From: Spongiibacter nanhainus
GTDB lineage: Bacteria; Pseudomonadota; Gammaproteobacteria; Pseudomonadales; Spongiibacteraceae
Reading direction: 5' to 3'
Length of the DNA stretch: 64,000 nt
NCBI RefSeq assembly: GCF_016132545.1
Contig: NZ_CP066167.1
Span: forward strand, 771,001 to 835,000
Positions within the stretch are counted from its first letter, which is position 1. The number at the start of each line of letters is the position of its first letter. Below are positions 39,093 to 50,797 of this stretch, in pieces. The notes under the pieces are model-generated. The model saw only the letters and a list, made by a program, of their open reading frames with translations, was not told the DNA's origin and searched no databases. The position numbers and the translations under genes are program-made.

Positions 39093-42000
39093 ATGAGTAC
39101 AGGCCTGTACAGACCTGATGATGTGCGCGACAACTGCGGTTTCGGCCTGATAGCCCATATGAAGGGTGAGGCCAGTCACCGCTTGTTGGAGACGGCCATC
39201 GAGGCGCTGACCTGTATGACCCACCGCGGTGGCATTGCCGCCGACGGCAAGACCGGCGATGGTTGTGGTCTGCTACTGAAGAAGCCCGATGCCTTTTTGC
39301 GCGACATTGCGCGGTCCCAACTTGGTGCCGAGCTTAGTGACGAGTACGGCATTGGCCAGATATTCCTGAGCGGGGACGAGGCCAAGGCCAGCGCGGCCCG
39401 GGCAAGTTTTGAGTCGGTACTGCGAGACAATGGCCTGGATTGTGTTGGCTGGCGGGAGGTTCCGGTAGATCCCTCGGTGTGTGGTGATATTGCCAAGGCC
39501 AGCTTGCCACGGATTGAGCAGGTCTTTATCAACGTTGAGGGCCTGTCTCGCCAGGAGCTGACAACCCGCCTGTTTGTGGTGCGTCGTTTGGCCGAGAATG
39601 CACTGGTCGACGACAGCGATTTTTACATCTGTAGTCTGTCTGCCGACGTGGTGTCCTATAAGGGCCTGGTGATGCCGGTGGATCTGCCGCGTTTCTACAA
39701 GGATCTGGCCGAGCCGGCCCTGGAAACGGCTATCTGTGTCTTCCACCAGCGCTTTTCCACCAATACCAGCCCTCGCTGGCCGCTGGCCCAGCCCTTCCGG
39801 ATGCTGGCCCACAACGGCGAAATCAACACCATTGAAGGCAACCGCAACTGGGCGTCGGCGAGAGCCAAGAATTTCACCAGCCCGCTGTTGCCGAATTCTG
39901 AGGCTCTGGCTCCGCTGGTTAATCGCACCGGCTCGGACTCTTCCAGTCTCGATAACATGCTTGAGCTACTGGTCGCTGGTGGCATGGACCTGTTCCGTGC
40001 AGTGCGGATGCTGGTTCCTCCGGCCTGGCAGAATATCGAGCACATGGATGCCGACCTCAAGGCCTTCTACGAATACAACTCCATGCATATGGAGCCCTGG
40101 GATGGCCCCGCCGGCCTGGTTATGACCGATGGTCGCTACGCCGTATGTATGCTGGACCGCAACGGTCTGCGCCCATCGCGCTGGGTGATTACCGACGACG
40201 ATTTCATCACTGTCGCCTCGGAAATTGGCACCTACAGTTATCAGCCAGAGCAAGTGGTCGCCAAGGGCCGGGTCGGCCCCGGACAGATTTTGGTGGTGGA
40301 CACCGAAAACGGCGAAGTGCTGCACACTAAAGATGTCGACGAGCGGCTGAAGCAGGCGCACCCCTACAAGCAGTGGCTGCGGGAGAACGCCAATCGACTG
40401 CAGGATCAGTTGGGTCAGGGTAATCGCCCGGCGCTGCCTGAAGGCGAAGATCTGCGCTCCCTGCAGAAGTATTTCCAAGTCACTTTTGAAGAGCGGGAGC
40501 AGGTGCTGGCGCCGTTGGCGGACAGCGGCAACGAGGCCGTCGGCTCCATGGGTGACGATACGCCGATGGCGGTGCTGTCCCGCGGTCAGCGTTCCCTGTA
40601 CGACTATTTCCGCCAGAAGTTCGCTCAGGTTACCAACCCGCCGATCGATCCGCTGCGTGAGGCCATCGTCATGAGCTTGGAGACCCTGCTGGGTGCCGAG
40701 CAAAATGTCTTTGAGCAGACTGCTGACCACGCCGACCGCTTGATTTTGACCAGCCCGGTGCTGTCGCCGGACAAGTACGATCGTTTGATGGGAGTGAACT
40801 CTGCCCGCTACCCACTGGCGCAGATTGATCTCAGCTATGACCCGGCGTCCCAGTCTTTGGCCAGCGCGGTGTCTGCCGTGGCGCAGCAGGCGGAAGAGGC
40901 TGTGCGCAATGGCAAAGTCATTTTGGTACTGACCGACCGCCACGCCAAGCCGGGCTTGTTGACCGTCCACAGCCTGTTGGCCACCGGAGCGGTTCACCAC
41001 CACCTTATCAAGCAGGGGCTGCGCTGCGACGCCAACCTGGTAATCGAGAGTGGCAGCGCGCGGGACTCCCACCAGATGGCCTGTCTGTTTGGCTTTGGCG
41101 CGACAGCAGTCTATCCCTACATGTCTTTCGCCGTGCTCAGCGATATGCTGCGCAGCGGTGAACTGTTGGGCGATGAGCAGACCGTCCACAGCAATTACTG
41201 TAAGGGCATTAATAAAGGCCTGCTGAAAATTATGTCCAAAATGGGCATATCCTCGATTTCCTCCTACCGCGGCGCGCAATTGTTCGAAGCCGTGGGTCTG
41301 GCGCCGGATGTGGTCAGCCAATGCTTTACCGGTGTCGCCAGTCGCATCGCCGGTGTCGGCTTTGCCGAACTGGAGAAAGATCAAGAGGCGCTGGCCACAC
41401 TGGCATGGCTACCGCGCAAGGCTCTGGATCAGGGCGGTTTGCTGAAGTATGTCCACGGCAAGGAATACCACGCCTTTAATCCAGATGTGGTGATGTCTCT
41501 GCAGGAAGCGGTGAAAACCGGTGACTACGCCAAGTGGAAGCACTACGCCAACTTGGTGAACGATCGCCCGGTGGCGACGCTGCGGGACCTGCTGGATTTT
41601 AAAACTGACGTTAAGCCGATCCCGCTGGAAGAAGTGGAGCCGGTGGAAAGTATCGTCCGCCGCTTTGACTCGGCAGGGATGTCTCTGGGGGCATTGAGCC
41701 CCGAGGCCCACGAGGCCTTGGCCGCAGCCATGAACCGCTTGGGCGCGCGCTCCAACTCCGGTGAGGGTGGCGAGGACCCCGAGCGCTACGGCACTGAACG
41801 TACCTCCAAGATCAAGCAGATCGCCTCTGGCCGCTTTGGTGTAACGCCCCACTATCTGGTCAACGCCGAAGTACTGCAGATCAAAGTGGCCCAGGGTGCC
41901 AAGCCCGGCGAGGGTGGTCAGTTGCCCGGCGGCAAGGTCAATGCGCTGATCGCGCGCCTGCGTTACTCGGTGCCCGGTGTGACCTTGATATCACCGCCGC

Positions 42001-43541
42001 CCCACCACGATATTTACTCCATCGAGGATTTGGCGCAGCTGATTTTTGATCTCAAACAGGTTAATCCCGATGCGCTGGTGTCGGTGAAGCTGGTCTCAGA
42101 ACCCGGTGTTGGCACTATCGCCGCCGGTGTGGCCAAGGCCTACGCGGATTTGATTACCATCTCCGGTTACGATGGCGGCACCGCAGCCAGCCCGTTGACC
42201 TCGATCCGCTATGCCGGCTCACCCTGGGAGCTGGGCTTGGCAGAAGCACAGCAAACTCTGCGCGGTAACGGTCTTCGCGGCAAGGTGAGGGTACAGACCG
42301 ATGGTGGTCTGAAAACCGGTTTGGACGTGGTCAAAGCCGCCATTCTCGGCGCCGAGAGCTTCGGTTTTGGGACCACGCCGATGGTGGCGCTGGGTTGTAA
42401 ATACCTGCGTATCTGTCACCTGAACAACTGCGCCACCGGTGTAGCAACCCAGGATGATCGCCTGCGGGATGAGCACTTTATCGGCACCGTGGATATGGTG
42501 GTGAATTTCTTCACCTTCGTTGCCACCGAAACCCGGGAGTGGATGGCTCGTATCGGCGTGCGCACCATGGACGAGTTAATCGGTCGCACCGATTTGCTTC
42601 AGCAGCACCAGGGTCACACCGAGAAACAGGCACTGTTGGATCTGGCGCCGATTCTCTGGAAGGACCCCGAGGCTCAGGGGCAGCCGGAATACTGTCAGGT
42701 GGCTCTAAACGAGCCCTTCGATAAGGGCGAGAAAGCCGAGCAAATGGTGGCTGCGGTGCTGCCAGCCATCGACGCAAAATCGGGCGGCGAGTTCGACTTT
42801 ACTGTCACTAACTGTGATCGCTCTATTGGTGCCCGCTTGTCTGGCGAGATTGCCAAGCGTCACGGCAATGCCGGTATGGAAGATGCGCCCATTACCCTGA
42901 ATTTGACTGGTACCGCTGGCCAGAGTTTTGGTGTCTGGAACGCGGGCGGCTTGCATATGCGCCTGGAAGGCGACGCCAACGACTATGTCGGCAAAGGCAT
43001 GGCCGGCGGCAAGTTGGTGATCTACCCGCCCCGGGTAAGCAGCTTTAAGAGTCAGGAAACCTCGATTATCGGTAACACCTGCCTCTACGGTGCCACCGGA
43101 GGGCGGCTGTTTGCGGCCGGTACCGCCGGTGAGCGCTTCGGCGTGCGAAACTCCGGTGCCCACGCCGTTATCGAGGGTGCCGGTGACCACTGCTGTGAAT
43201 ATATGACGGGTGGCAACATCACCGTGCTGGGTTCAACCGGGGTGAACTTTGGTGCCGGTATGACAGGCGGGTTTGCCTACGTGTTAGACGAGGCGAACTG
43301 CTTTGTCGACCGCTACAACAGCGAGTTGGTAGAGATTTGCCGGATCACCTCGGAGCCCCTCGAGGCATACCGGGCCCACCTGCGGGGCAACATAGAAGAG
43401 TATGTGGCTGAGACCGGGTCCGCCTGGGGTCAGCACATTCTCGATAATTTCGACGACTACATCGGCAAGTTCTGGATGATCAAGCCCAAGGCGGCGAGTC
43501 TCAGTCGCCTGTTGGAAACCACCAGACAGCGCCCGGAATAA
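39093..43541 (+). CDS. gltB: Glutamate synthase (NADPH) large subunit
   Basis: Large subunit of glutamate synthase, 1482 aa. It transfers the glutamine amide nitrogen to 2-oxoglutarate. The class II amidotransferase nucleophile is Cys15 in [11 protein letters not shown], so the propeptide would be only 14 residues, shorter than the E. coli one. The central and FMN domains contain [14 protein letters not shown] and GTAASPLTS. The 3Fe-4S cysteines are in [17 protein letters not shown]. The C-terminal GXGXG beta-helix closes it. gltD follows after 35 bp. Confidence 0.97.
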   Translation: MSTGLYRPDDVRDNCGFGLIAHMKGEASHRLLETAIEALTCMTHRGGIAADGKTGDGCGLLLKKPDAFLRDIARSQLGAELSDEYGIGQIFLSGDEAKASAARASFESVLRDNGLDCVGWREVPVDPSVCGDIAKASLPRIEQVFINVEGLSRQELTTRLFVVRRLAENALVDDSDFYICSLSADVVSYKGLVMPVDLPRFYKDLAEPALETAICVFHQRFSTNTSPRWPLAQPFRMLAHNGEINTIEGNRNWASARAKNFTSPLLPNSEALAPLVNRTGSDSSSLDNMLELLVAGGMDLFRAVRMLVPPAWQNIEHMDADLKAFYEYNSMHMEPWDGPAGLVMTDGRYAVCMLDRNGLRPSRWVITDDDFITVASEIGTYSYQPEQVVAKGRVGPGQILVVDTENGEVLHTKDVDERLKQAHPYKQWLRENANRLQDQLGQGNRPALPEGEDLRSLQKYFQVTFEEREQVLAPLADSGNEAVGSMGDDTPMAVLSRGQRSLYDYFRQKFAQVTNPPIDPLREAIVMSLETLLGAEQNVFEQTADHADRLILTSPVLSPDKYDRLMGVNSARYPLAQIDLSYDPASQSLASAVSAVAQQAEEAVRNGKVILVLTDRHAKPGLLTVHSLLATGAVHHHLIKQGLRCDANLVIESGSARDSHQMACLFGFGATAVYPYMSFAVLSDMLRSGELLGDEQTVHSNYCKGINKGLLKIMSKMGISSISSYRGAQLFEAVGLAPDVVSQCFTGVASRIAGVGFAELEKDQEALATLAWLPRKALDQGGLLKYVHGKEYHAFNPDVVMSLQEAVKTGDYAKWKHYANLVNDRPVATLRDLLDFKTDVKPIPLEEVEPVESIVRRFDSAGMSLGALSPEAHEALAAAMNRLGARSNSGEGGEDPERYGTERTSKIKQIASGRFGVTPHYLVNAEVLQIKVAQGAKPGEGGQLPGGKVNALIARLRYSVPGVTLISPPPHHDIYSIEDLAQLIFDLKQVNPDALVSVKLVSEPGVGTIAAGVAKAYADLITISGYDGGTAASPLTSIRYAGSPWELGLAEAQQTLRGNGLRGKVRVQTDGGLKTGLDVVKAAILGAESFGFGTTPMVALGCKYLRICHLNNCATGVATQDDRLRDEHFIGTVDMVVNFFTFVATETREWMARIGVRTMDELIGRTDLLQQHQGHTEKQALLDLAPILWKDPEAQGQPEYCQVALNEPFDKGEKAEQMVAAVLPAIDAKSGGEFDFTVTNCDRSIGARLSGEIAKRHGNAGMEDAPITLNLTGTAGQSFGVWNAGGLHMRLEGDANDYVGKGMAGGKLVIYPPRVSSFKSQETSIIGNTCLYGATGGRLFAAGTAGERFGVRNSGAHAVIEGAGDHCCEYMTGGNITVLGSTGVNFGAGMTGGFAYVLDEANCFVDRYNSELVEICRITSEPLEAYRAHLRGNIEEYVAETGSAWGQHILDNFDDYIGKFWMIKPKAASLSRLLETTRQRPE

Positions 43542-43561
43542 GAGCGGCCGTCGCCGAGTAG

Positions 43562-44995
<1,434 letters not shown>

Positions 44996-45060
44996 GTGCC
45001 GGGGCGCACGATCCGCGGTGCCAGCCACTGCGGTCATCCACCAAAAAGCGACGGAAAATA

Positions 45061-46125
45061 ATGACGGCTCTTAAAAACGATACCTTTCTCCGCGCGCTGC
45101 TGCGCCAGCCGGTGGATTACACTCCGGTATGGATGATGCGCCAGGCGGGCCGCTATTTGCCTGAATACCGGGCGACGCGAGCGCAAGCGGGGGATTTCCT
45201 GTCGCTGTGCAAGAATCCCGAGCTGGCCTGTGAGGTGACGCTGCAGCCTTTGGAGCGTTACCCCTTGGACGCGGCGATTCTGTTTTCGGATATCCTTACC
45301 ATTCCCGACGCCATGGGGCTAGGGCTCTACTTTGAGACTGGCGAGGGCCCTCGCTTTCGCAAGACTGTGCGCTCCATGGCGGATGTCGACGCGCTACCGG
45401 TGGTGGATGGCGAAACCCACCTTACCTACGTTTGCGATGCGGTGCGCACCATTCGTCGGGCACTCAATGGCCGTGTGCCATTGATCGGTTTTTCCGGCAG
45501 CCCCTGGACGCTGGCGACCTATATGATCGAAGGTGGCGGCTCCAAGGATCACGCCCGCAGCAAGGCGCTGGCTTTTGATCAGCCTGAAGTTGTCCACGGG
45601 TTGTTGGCCAAGCTGGCCGACAGTGTCACCGCCTACCTCAATGATCAGATTCGTGCCGGTGCCCAGGCGGTACAAATCTTTGATACCTGGGGCGGAGCTC
45701 TGAGTCACTGGGCTTATCAGGAGTTCAGTCTCCGCTATATGAAAAAAATCGTCGACGGTTTGATTCGTCAGCACGACGGTCGGGAAGTCCCCATTATCCT
45801 GTTCACCAAAAACGGTGGTCAGTGGCTGGAGGTAATGGCCGACACCGGTGCTTCAGCTTTGGGGCTGGATTGGACCACCCACCTTGGAGAAGCTCGCCGC
45901 CGGGTTGGCGACAAAGTCGCACTGCAGGGCAACATGGACCCAGCAATGCTGCGAGCCTCTCCCGCGCGCATTCGTCAGGAAGTCGCCACCATTCTCGAAG
46001 AGTTCGGCACGGGTACCGGGCATGTGTTTAACCTGGGGCACGGAATTACCCCCGAGGTTGATCCCGAACATGCCGGTGCCTTTATCAATGCGGTGAAGGA
46101 GCTGTCAGCGCCTTACCATGGTTGA
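45061..46125 (+). CDS. hemE: Uroporphyrinogen decarboxylase
   Basis: Heme pathway enzyme that decarboxylates uroporphyrinogen III to coproporphyrinogen III. The protein is 354 aa from ATG 45061, where conservation begins ([20 protein letters not shown]). The catalytic region [11 protein letters not shown] and the second signature [16 protein letters not shown] are present. It follows gltD by 65 bp and ends at a strong terminator. Confidence 0.97.
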   Translation: MTALKNDTFLRALLRQPVDYTPVWMMRQAGRYLPEYRATRAQAGDFLSLCKNPELACEVTLQPLERYPLDAAILFSDILTIPDAMGLGLYFETGEGPRFRKTVRSMADVDALPVVDGETHLTYVCDAVRTIRRALNGRVPLIGFSGSPWTLATYMIEGGGSKDHARSKALAFDQPEVVHGLLAKLADSVTAYLNDQIRAGAQAVQIFDTWGGALSHWAYQEFSLRYMKKIVDGLIRQHDGREVPIILFTKNGGQWLEVMADTGASALGLDWTTHLGEARRRVGDKVALQGNMDPAMLRASPARIRQEVATILEEFGTGTGHVFNLGHGITPEVDPEHAGAFINAVKELSAPYHG

Positions 46126-46156
46126 TAATCGCTGATATCAGTCGATATGAGTCGCT

Positions 46157-46193
46157 AAGCAAAAACGCCCACGAAACGTGGGCGTTTTTGCTT
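46157..46193. terminator. Bidirectional intrinsic terminator after hemE
   Basis: A perfect 17-bp stem: the arm 46157-46173 (AAGCAAAAACGCCCACG) pairs fully with 46177-46193 around an AAA loop. The T-rich right arm and A-rich left arm make it usable from both directions, fitting its place between convergent hemE and the minus-strand membrane-protein gene. Confidence 0.93.
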
Positions 46194-46224
46194 TCTTGCA
46201 AATCTCATCGTGAGACCACTGGGA

Positions 46225-46779
46225 TCAGGGCATCACTTCAATAAAGTTGCGCCACTTGTTTTGCAGGTTAATAAACCAGCCAGGCGCGCCCTCGGCGGTA
46301 CCTGAGAACTCCAGTTCGGGATAGTGGGCGGTCACCCGGTTAAGCAGGTTCTGCTCCTTGTCGGTGGCATCGATAATCAGCAAGTGCCGGCCGCTTTCCA
46401 GAGCCTGTTCAAAACGTTTGAAATCGCGGTGGGGCTCCTGAATTCCAAACAATCCACCCTCCCAGGTCATGAAGCCCAGCACGACAATGCCGAGAAACAC
46501 AAAGGGTACCCAGCCCACGGCTGCCGCGGCACCGGAAAAATGTGCTGCGCCCAAGACGATGGCCAGGCCGAGGAAGCCAAACAATGCGCCCCGTTGCATG
46601 GATTGAACAACGTCCTTGCGAAGCACTGCCTCGATGTCGTTGAGGTGGTGTTGATGAACCCCGGAGTCATCGTGGCTCAATACGTGAACCTGGGGTCGGC
46701 TGAGGCCGTTGTGCTCTAAGTCGTGCTCAATGGCCTCGAGTTTTTCAAGGTTGTCCGCAAGGAAGAAGTATCGTTTCAT
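46225..46779 (-). CDS. Membrane protein of unknown function with two transmembrane segments
   Basis: A 184-aa protein from ATG 46779. An N-terminal soluble part begins MKRYFFLADNLEKLEAIEHDL, with a His-rich stretch (VHVLSHDDSGVHQHH). Two membrane segments follow in the middle (about residues 77-125; GALFGFLGLAIVLGAAHF and WVPFVFLGIVVLGFMTW). The C-terminal domain contains GRHLLIIDATDKEQ. The soluble halves resemble small regulatory or ion-sensing folds, but I do not recognise a characterised family. It is monocistronic. Confidence 0.7.
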   Translation of the reverse strand: MKRYFFLADNLEKLEAIEHDLEHNGLSRPQVHVLSHDDSGVHQHHLNDIEAVLRKDVVQSMQRGALFGFLGLAIVLGAAHFSGAAAAVGWVPFVFLGIVVLGFMTWEGGLFGIQEPHRDFKRFEQALESGRHLLIIDATDKEQNLLNRVTAHYPELEFSGTAEGAPGWFINLQNKWRNFIEVMP

Positions 46780-47063
46780 AATTGCTATTCCTCTTTTTAT
46801 CGTGGGGAATGCAATCACACGGCGAGCCCGAGATATAAGCCGAGCGCTACCTCTGCAATTGCAAACAGTAAACGCGGCTCGCGGTGGACAGTCGCCTCAA
46901 TGTAAAACGCTATCCCGAACATGCAAGACCGCGCATGGTTTGAGTCTATCAATGTCCGCCTACGCTGTATCGTGCAATGCCGAGCAGTATTATTGTATTT
47001 TTATCTAAACAGAGTGACGCAAATTCCATAATGCGCTAAACCCTGGCCAAGCGGTGGCTTGAA

Positions 47064-47606
47064 ATGAGTACAGAACATATAGAAAACGAAGTGGCCCGTT
47101 GGCTGGATGAGGTGGTCATTGGACTGCGTTTGTGCCCGTTTGCCGCGCGACCGCGGCGATTGGGGCAAATCGACATCGTGGTGAGTGAAGCCCGGGAGGG
47201 GGAGGGCTTGTTAGCGGAAATCGACGCCAAGGTTCAGCAAATGGCTTCGACACCGGCGGAGGTGCTGGATACCAGCTTATTGGTAATACCGACGCTACTG
47301 GCAGATTTCGTTGCGTATAACGATTTTATACACATCCTGGAGCACTACCTGGCAGCCTGTGGCTGGGAGGGGGAATTCCAGGTAGCGAGCTTCCATCCCC
47401 AGTACTGTTTTGCCGACGCCGAGCCTGATGACCCCGCCAATTTCACCAACCGGGCGCCCTATCCGATTGTTCACTTGCTGAGGGAGGCCAGTGTCGAGGC
47501 CGCACTGGCAGGCTACTCTGACCCCGACGAGATTCCCCAGCGCAATATTGCCTTGCTAAGAGGGCTTTCGGCCTCGCGGCTGCGGGAGTATTTTCCCTAT
47601 CTCTAA
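47064..47606 (+). CDS. DUF1415 family protein
   Basis: A 180-aa soluble protein of the DUF1415 family. The hallmarks are the N-terminal VARWLDEVVIGLRLCPFA, the VVSEAREGEGLL segment, and a central QVASFHPQYCFADAEPDDPAN with NRAPYPIVHLLRE. Conserved Cys and His suggest metal or catalytic use, but no function is established. Upstream is a 284-bp spacer in which I see no gene. Confidence 0.88.
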   Translation: MSTEHIENEVARWLDEVVIGLRLCPFAARPRRLGQIDIVVSEAREGEGLLAEIDAKVQQMASTPAEVLDTSLLVIPTLLADFVAYNDFIHILEHYLAACGWEGEFQVASFHPQYCFADAEPDDPANFTNRAPYPIVHLLREASVEAALAGYSDPDEIPQRNIALLRGLSASRLREYFPYL

Positions 47607-47707
47607 TTGCCGGCTCTGGCTGTAATCCTGAGTCCCCGTTTCAGTTCCCGGTCTCGACGTTCAGCACCGAGGCTATTTAGCCCGAGACTATGATGTCGGC
47701 CTTGAGG

Positions 47708-48259
47708 CTATTTCTGGGGTGGAAACTGCGACCAGATTTCGGCAACGGCGCTGTGCAATCGGGCCATATTGTCTTTTGGGTCTTTGTCGTTGAGCTCCAC
47801 GACCAGGGAGCCCCGCCAGCTTAGTTTTTGCGTCTCGGCATCTAACAAGTCGATCAGAATTTGCACATTGCGGTTGACCTTGTCTTTTCCAAGCGGCACA
47901 CCTACCGAAGTGCCGATGCCGACATTGCCGGAAAAGCTACCCAGGCCAATGCCCAGGCGCGGGCTGCGGTCGATGGTTTGCGCCCCTTCCGCGACATAGT
48001 AGCGCACCGCGAAGTTGGCCTGATCGGCTTTGGCGGCCAGCTTGTACTGGTCGATATTAAGCTGCTCTGCCAGCGCGGTTTTAACGTGTTCCACCACCAA
48101 GGGCGACACGGTTTTGTCGGCGCCGCTGGTTTCAGACCAGCGGTACTTCTGATAACTGGAGAAATCGGTGTAGGGATTGTAGTCGGTAACAACATCGGTG
48201 CTGCTGCAGGCGCTGAGTACCAGTACCAGCCCTAAAATAAAGCCGTGTCGAGCGCGCAT
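47708..48259 (-). CDS. DUF4136 domain lipoprotein
   Basis: A 183-aa predicted lipoprotein. The signal MRARHGFILGLVLVLSAC has lipidated Cys18. The mature domain is DUF4136-like: DYNPYTDFSSYQKYRW near the start and a late SWRGSLVVELND strand. Probable periplasmic or outer-membrane location; function unknown. Convergent with the DUF1415 gene. Confidence 0.85.
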   Translation of the reverse strand: MRARHGFILGLVLVLSACSSTDVVTDYNPYTDFSSYQKYRWSETSGADKTVSPLVVEHVKTALAEQLNIDQYKLAAKADQANFAVRYYVAEGAQTIDRSPRLGIGLGSFSGNVGIGTSVGVPLGKDKVNRNVQILIDLLDAETQKLSWRGSLVVELNDKDPKDNMARLHSAVAEIWSQFPPQK

Positions 48260-48368
48260 GTTGAAGAATCCTTATCGATGATTGTTTGATGAGCTGAAGC
48301 CGGTGGTGCCGGTTTCCTTGTCTCGGGCCACTGTTTTGACCTGACGGGCTCGGTCCGGTTCGTGCCAA

Positions 48369-48965
48369 CTATTGCCATTTTGGCGCAAATGCCTTGCCCA
48401 ATTCTGTGCAGGCCGCATGACGGGGGCAGCTGACAAGGTGGTCGTTTACAAAGCCCAAAGCCTGTAGGTGTGCGTAGCAAATGGTGCTGCCAAAAAATCG
48501 AAAACCCCGCTTCTTCATGTCTTTGCTGATCTGGTCGGACACCGCGGTAGTGGCGGGGACTTCGGCCAGGCTCTGCCAATGGTTTTGAATCGGTCGGTCA
48601 TCAAAAAATGACCACATATATCGGGCAAAGCTGCCGAACTCCCCTTGCACTTCCAGAAAACGCTGGGCATTGTTGATGGCGCTTTCTATCTTTTTACGGT
48701 TGCGAATGATGGCTGGATTGTCCAGTAACTGGGATACCTTATCCTGGTCAAACTTTGCCACCTTATTGGGGTCAAAACCGGCGAAGGCAGCGCGGTAACC
48801 TTCCCGTTTGCGCAAGATGGTAAGCCAGTTCAGGCCAGCCTGGGCAGACTCCAGCACCAGAAACTCGAACAGTTTGCCGTCGTCATCGCAGGGGACTCCC
48901 CATTCGACGTCGTGATAGCGTCTGTAGAGGGGATCGTCGCCGCACCAGGCGCAGGGCTCGCTCAT
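48369..48965 (-). CDS. tag: DNA-3-methyladenine glycosylase I
   Basis: Excises 3-methyladenine from alkylated DNA. The protein is 198 aa, the usual length. The N-terminal CAWCGDDPLYRRYHDVEWG supplies zinc-binding Cys5 and His18. The catalytic-pocket segment ESAQAGLNWLTILRKRE is conserved. The C-terminal HLVSCPRH supplies the remaining zinc ligands. Confidence 0.95.
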   Translation of the reverse strand: MSEPCAWCGDDPLYRRYHDVEWGVPCDDDGKLFEFLVLESAQAGLNWLTILRKREGYRAAFAGFDPNKVAKFDQDKVSQLLDNPAIIRNRKKIESAINNAQRFLEVQGEFGSFARYMWSFFDDRPIQNHWQSLAEVPATTAVSDQISKDMKKRGFRFFGSTICYAHLQALGFVNDHLVSCPRHAACTELGKAFAPKWQ

Positions 48966-49082
48966 GTGGGATCCTCGTTGCAGACATGCAGTTGCAGATC
49001 GTGTTTGTGGCGCAGCCTTGCGCCAAGTGCCCTTAGCCTATGCCATAATGCGAAAAAATTCTTCCATTCAGCGGAGCCAGTT

Positions 49083-49877
49083 ATGAAATTTATCTCTTCG
49101 GTCCTGCTCGTTGCGACGGTGATCGTTCTGGGTGCCTGCGCCGAGTCTCCCACCGGGCGTCGACAAATGCTGCTGTTCAATAACAGTGAAATGTCGCAGA
49201 TGGGGGCCACCGCCTTTGATCAGATGAAAGAGAAAATGACCGTCAGCACCAACGCGCGCACTAATCGCTATGTGGGCTGCGTGGCCAAGGCCATCACTGC
49301 CGGCTTAACCGGTGAGTGGCAGGGCGACTGGGAAGTGGTGGTGTTTGAAGAGGATTCTGCCAACGCCTTTGCGCTGCCCGGTAAAAAGATCGGCGTCCAC
49401 ACCGGTATTCTTAAAGTGGCCAAAACCAGCGACCAACTGGCCACGGTACTGGGGCACGAGGTGGCACACGTACTGGCCCACCACAGCGCTGAACGCATGT
49501 CTCTGCAAAGTGTGGCCGGCACCGGCAGTCAGTTGATTGCGGTGTTGCTGGGCGACAGTGCTCAGAAGCAGACGGTAATGGGGCTGTTGGGCTTGGGTGC
49601 TCAGTTTGGTGTGGTACTGCCTTACGGACGAGCTCAGGAGTCAGAGGCCGACGTGGTGGGTTTGGACCTGATGGCCAAATCTGGATTTAACCCCGAGGCC
49701 AGCGTGCAACTTTGGGAAAACATGAGCGCCGCCAGCCAGGGACAGCCGCCGGAATTTATGTCCACTCACCCTTCTCACGCTACCCGGATCAGCGATCTGC
49801 AAAAGCGGATGAAAAAGGCCAAGCCCCTGTACGAGCAGGCCAAATCATTGGGTATCCGGCCCAATTGCAGTGCCTAA
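49083..49877 (+). CDS. M48 family metalloprotease lipoprotein (LoiP-like)
   Basis: A 264-aa zinc peptidase from ATG 49083. The signal ends in the lipobox LGAC (Cys19), so it is a lipoprotein, probably outer-membrane. The catalytic motif HEVAH is at residues 125-129; the third zinc ligand lies in QESEADVVG (about Glu188). LoiP/YcaL-type enzymes act in outer-membrane protein quality control. It is monocistronic and converges on cysE. Confidence 0.9.
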   Translation: MKFISSVLLVATVIVLGACAESPTGRRQMLLFNNSEMSQMGATAFDQMKEKMTVSTNARTNRYVGCVAKAITAGLTGEWQGDWEVVVFEEDSANAFALPGKKIGVHTGILKVAKTSDQLATVLGHEVAHVLAHHSAERMSLQSVAGTGSQLIAVLLGDSAQKQTVMGLLGLGAQFGVVLPYGRAQESEADVVGLDLMAKSGFNPEASVQLWENMSAASQGQPPEFMSTHPSHATRISDLQKRMKKAKPLYEQAKSLGIRPNCSA

Positions 49878-49888
49878 GCAAAGACGCC

Positions 49889-49924
49889 AAAAAAAAGAGA
49901 CAGGAGGCTGCGGTAGAGCAGCCT
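49889..49924 (-). terminator. Probable intrinsic terminator of cysE
   Basis: On the minus strand an AGGCTGC/GCAGCCT stem (49924-49905) with a 6-base loop lies 14 bp after the cysE stop. A run of eight T (49896-49889) follows 8 bases beyond the stem. The gap between stem and T-run is longer than ideal. Confidence 0.5.
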
Positions 49925-49937
49925 TCGAAAAGATGAG

Positions 49938-50768
49938 CTATTCGTCGCAGCAGGCGCGGTGGTTCATCGATAGCGCGGGTGAGTCACAGTCCGGCTTGCC
50001 CAGTTCTTTAGCGGGGACGCCGGCCACCAGAGTATGGGGTGGGACGTCTTTGAGTACCACGCTACCGGCCCCGACGTGGGCCCCTTCGCCAATACGGATG
50101 TTGCCCAGTATCTTGGCGCCCGCACCGATCAAAACACCATCCGATACTTTGGGGTGGCGATCGCCATGCTCCTTGCCGGTGCCGCCAAGGGTAACGGATT
50201 GCATCAACGAGACGTTGTTACCCACCACCGCGGTTTCACCAATCACAATACCTGTGGCGTGATCCATCATAATGCCCCGCCCGACTCGGGCCGCCGGGTG
50301 AATATCCACACCGAATTCGCAGGAGATGCGGTTCTGCAGAAACAGCGCCAGTGACGTCCGTCCCTGATTCCACAGCCAGTGAGCAACCCGGTAGCTCTCC
50401 AATGCGTGAAAACCTTTAAAGTAGAGGAAGGGCACGGACAGGCTGTCGCAGGCGGAATCCCGTTCGTACACGGCGCAGATGTCCGAGCGAATTGCCGCGC
50501 CAATACTGGGGTCGGCGTTAAAGGCCTCCTCCAGCACTTCCCGCACCAATAGCGCCGAGGCCGCGGGACTGGCCAGATGGTGGGCAAGGTGAAAGCTCAG
50601 CGCGGTTTCCAGGGTTTGGTGGTTGAGAATTGTGGCGTGCAGAAAGCTCGCCAGCACCGGTTCGCGCTGAACGTCGCAGGCGGTCTCCTCACGGATGGTT
50701 TGCCAGATACGGTCGGCAACCGGCGTTGAGGCGTCCTGATTTTGCTGTGTGGGGCTCGCGGTACTCAT
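49938..50768 (-). CDS. cysE: Serine O-acetyltransferase
   Basis: Acetylates L-serine for cysteine synthesis. The protein is 276 aa from ATG 50768; an upstream in-frame ATG at 50834 would overlap the trmB-like gene. The N-terminal helical SATase domain (REEPACD-like ETACDVQREPVLASFL) and the C-terminal left-handed beta-helix are complete. Active-site segments are DHATGIVIGETAVVGNNV and TLGGTGKEHGDRHPKV. The long CysE type rather than the truncated EpsC type. Confidence 0.95.
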   Translation of the reverse strand: MSTASPTQQNQDASTPVADRIWQTIREETACDVQREPVLASFLHATILNHQTLETALSFHLAHHLASPAASALLVREVLEEAFNADPSIGAAIRSDICAVYERDSACDSLSVPFLYFKGFHALESYRVAHWLWNQGRTSLALFLQNRISCEFGVDIHPAARVGRGIMMDHATGIVIGETAVVGNNVSLMQSVTLGGTGKEHGDRHPKVSDGVLIGAGAKILGNIRIGEGAHVGAGSVVLKDVPPHTLVAGVPAKELGKPDCDSPALSMNHRACCDE

Positions 50769-50797
50769 AGCGGCAGTATAAACCTTTTTATCTCTCG

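Noticed and set aside
39966-41384. 472-codon open frame antisense to gltB
   Set aside because: It lies wholly inside the well-conserved gltB frame, has no recognisable domain or ribosome site, and its residue use (His, Gln, Val, Ala runs) is that expected of a mirror frame in GC-rich coding DNA.
47671-47716. GAGGCTATTT direct repeat after the DUF1415 gene
   Set aside because: Two short copies with unequal surroundings; the second runs into the DUF4136 coding end, so chance is a sufficient explanation.
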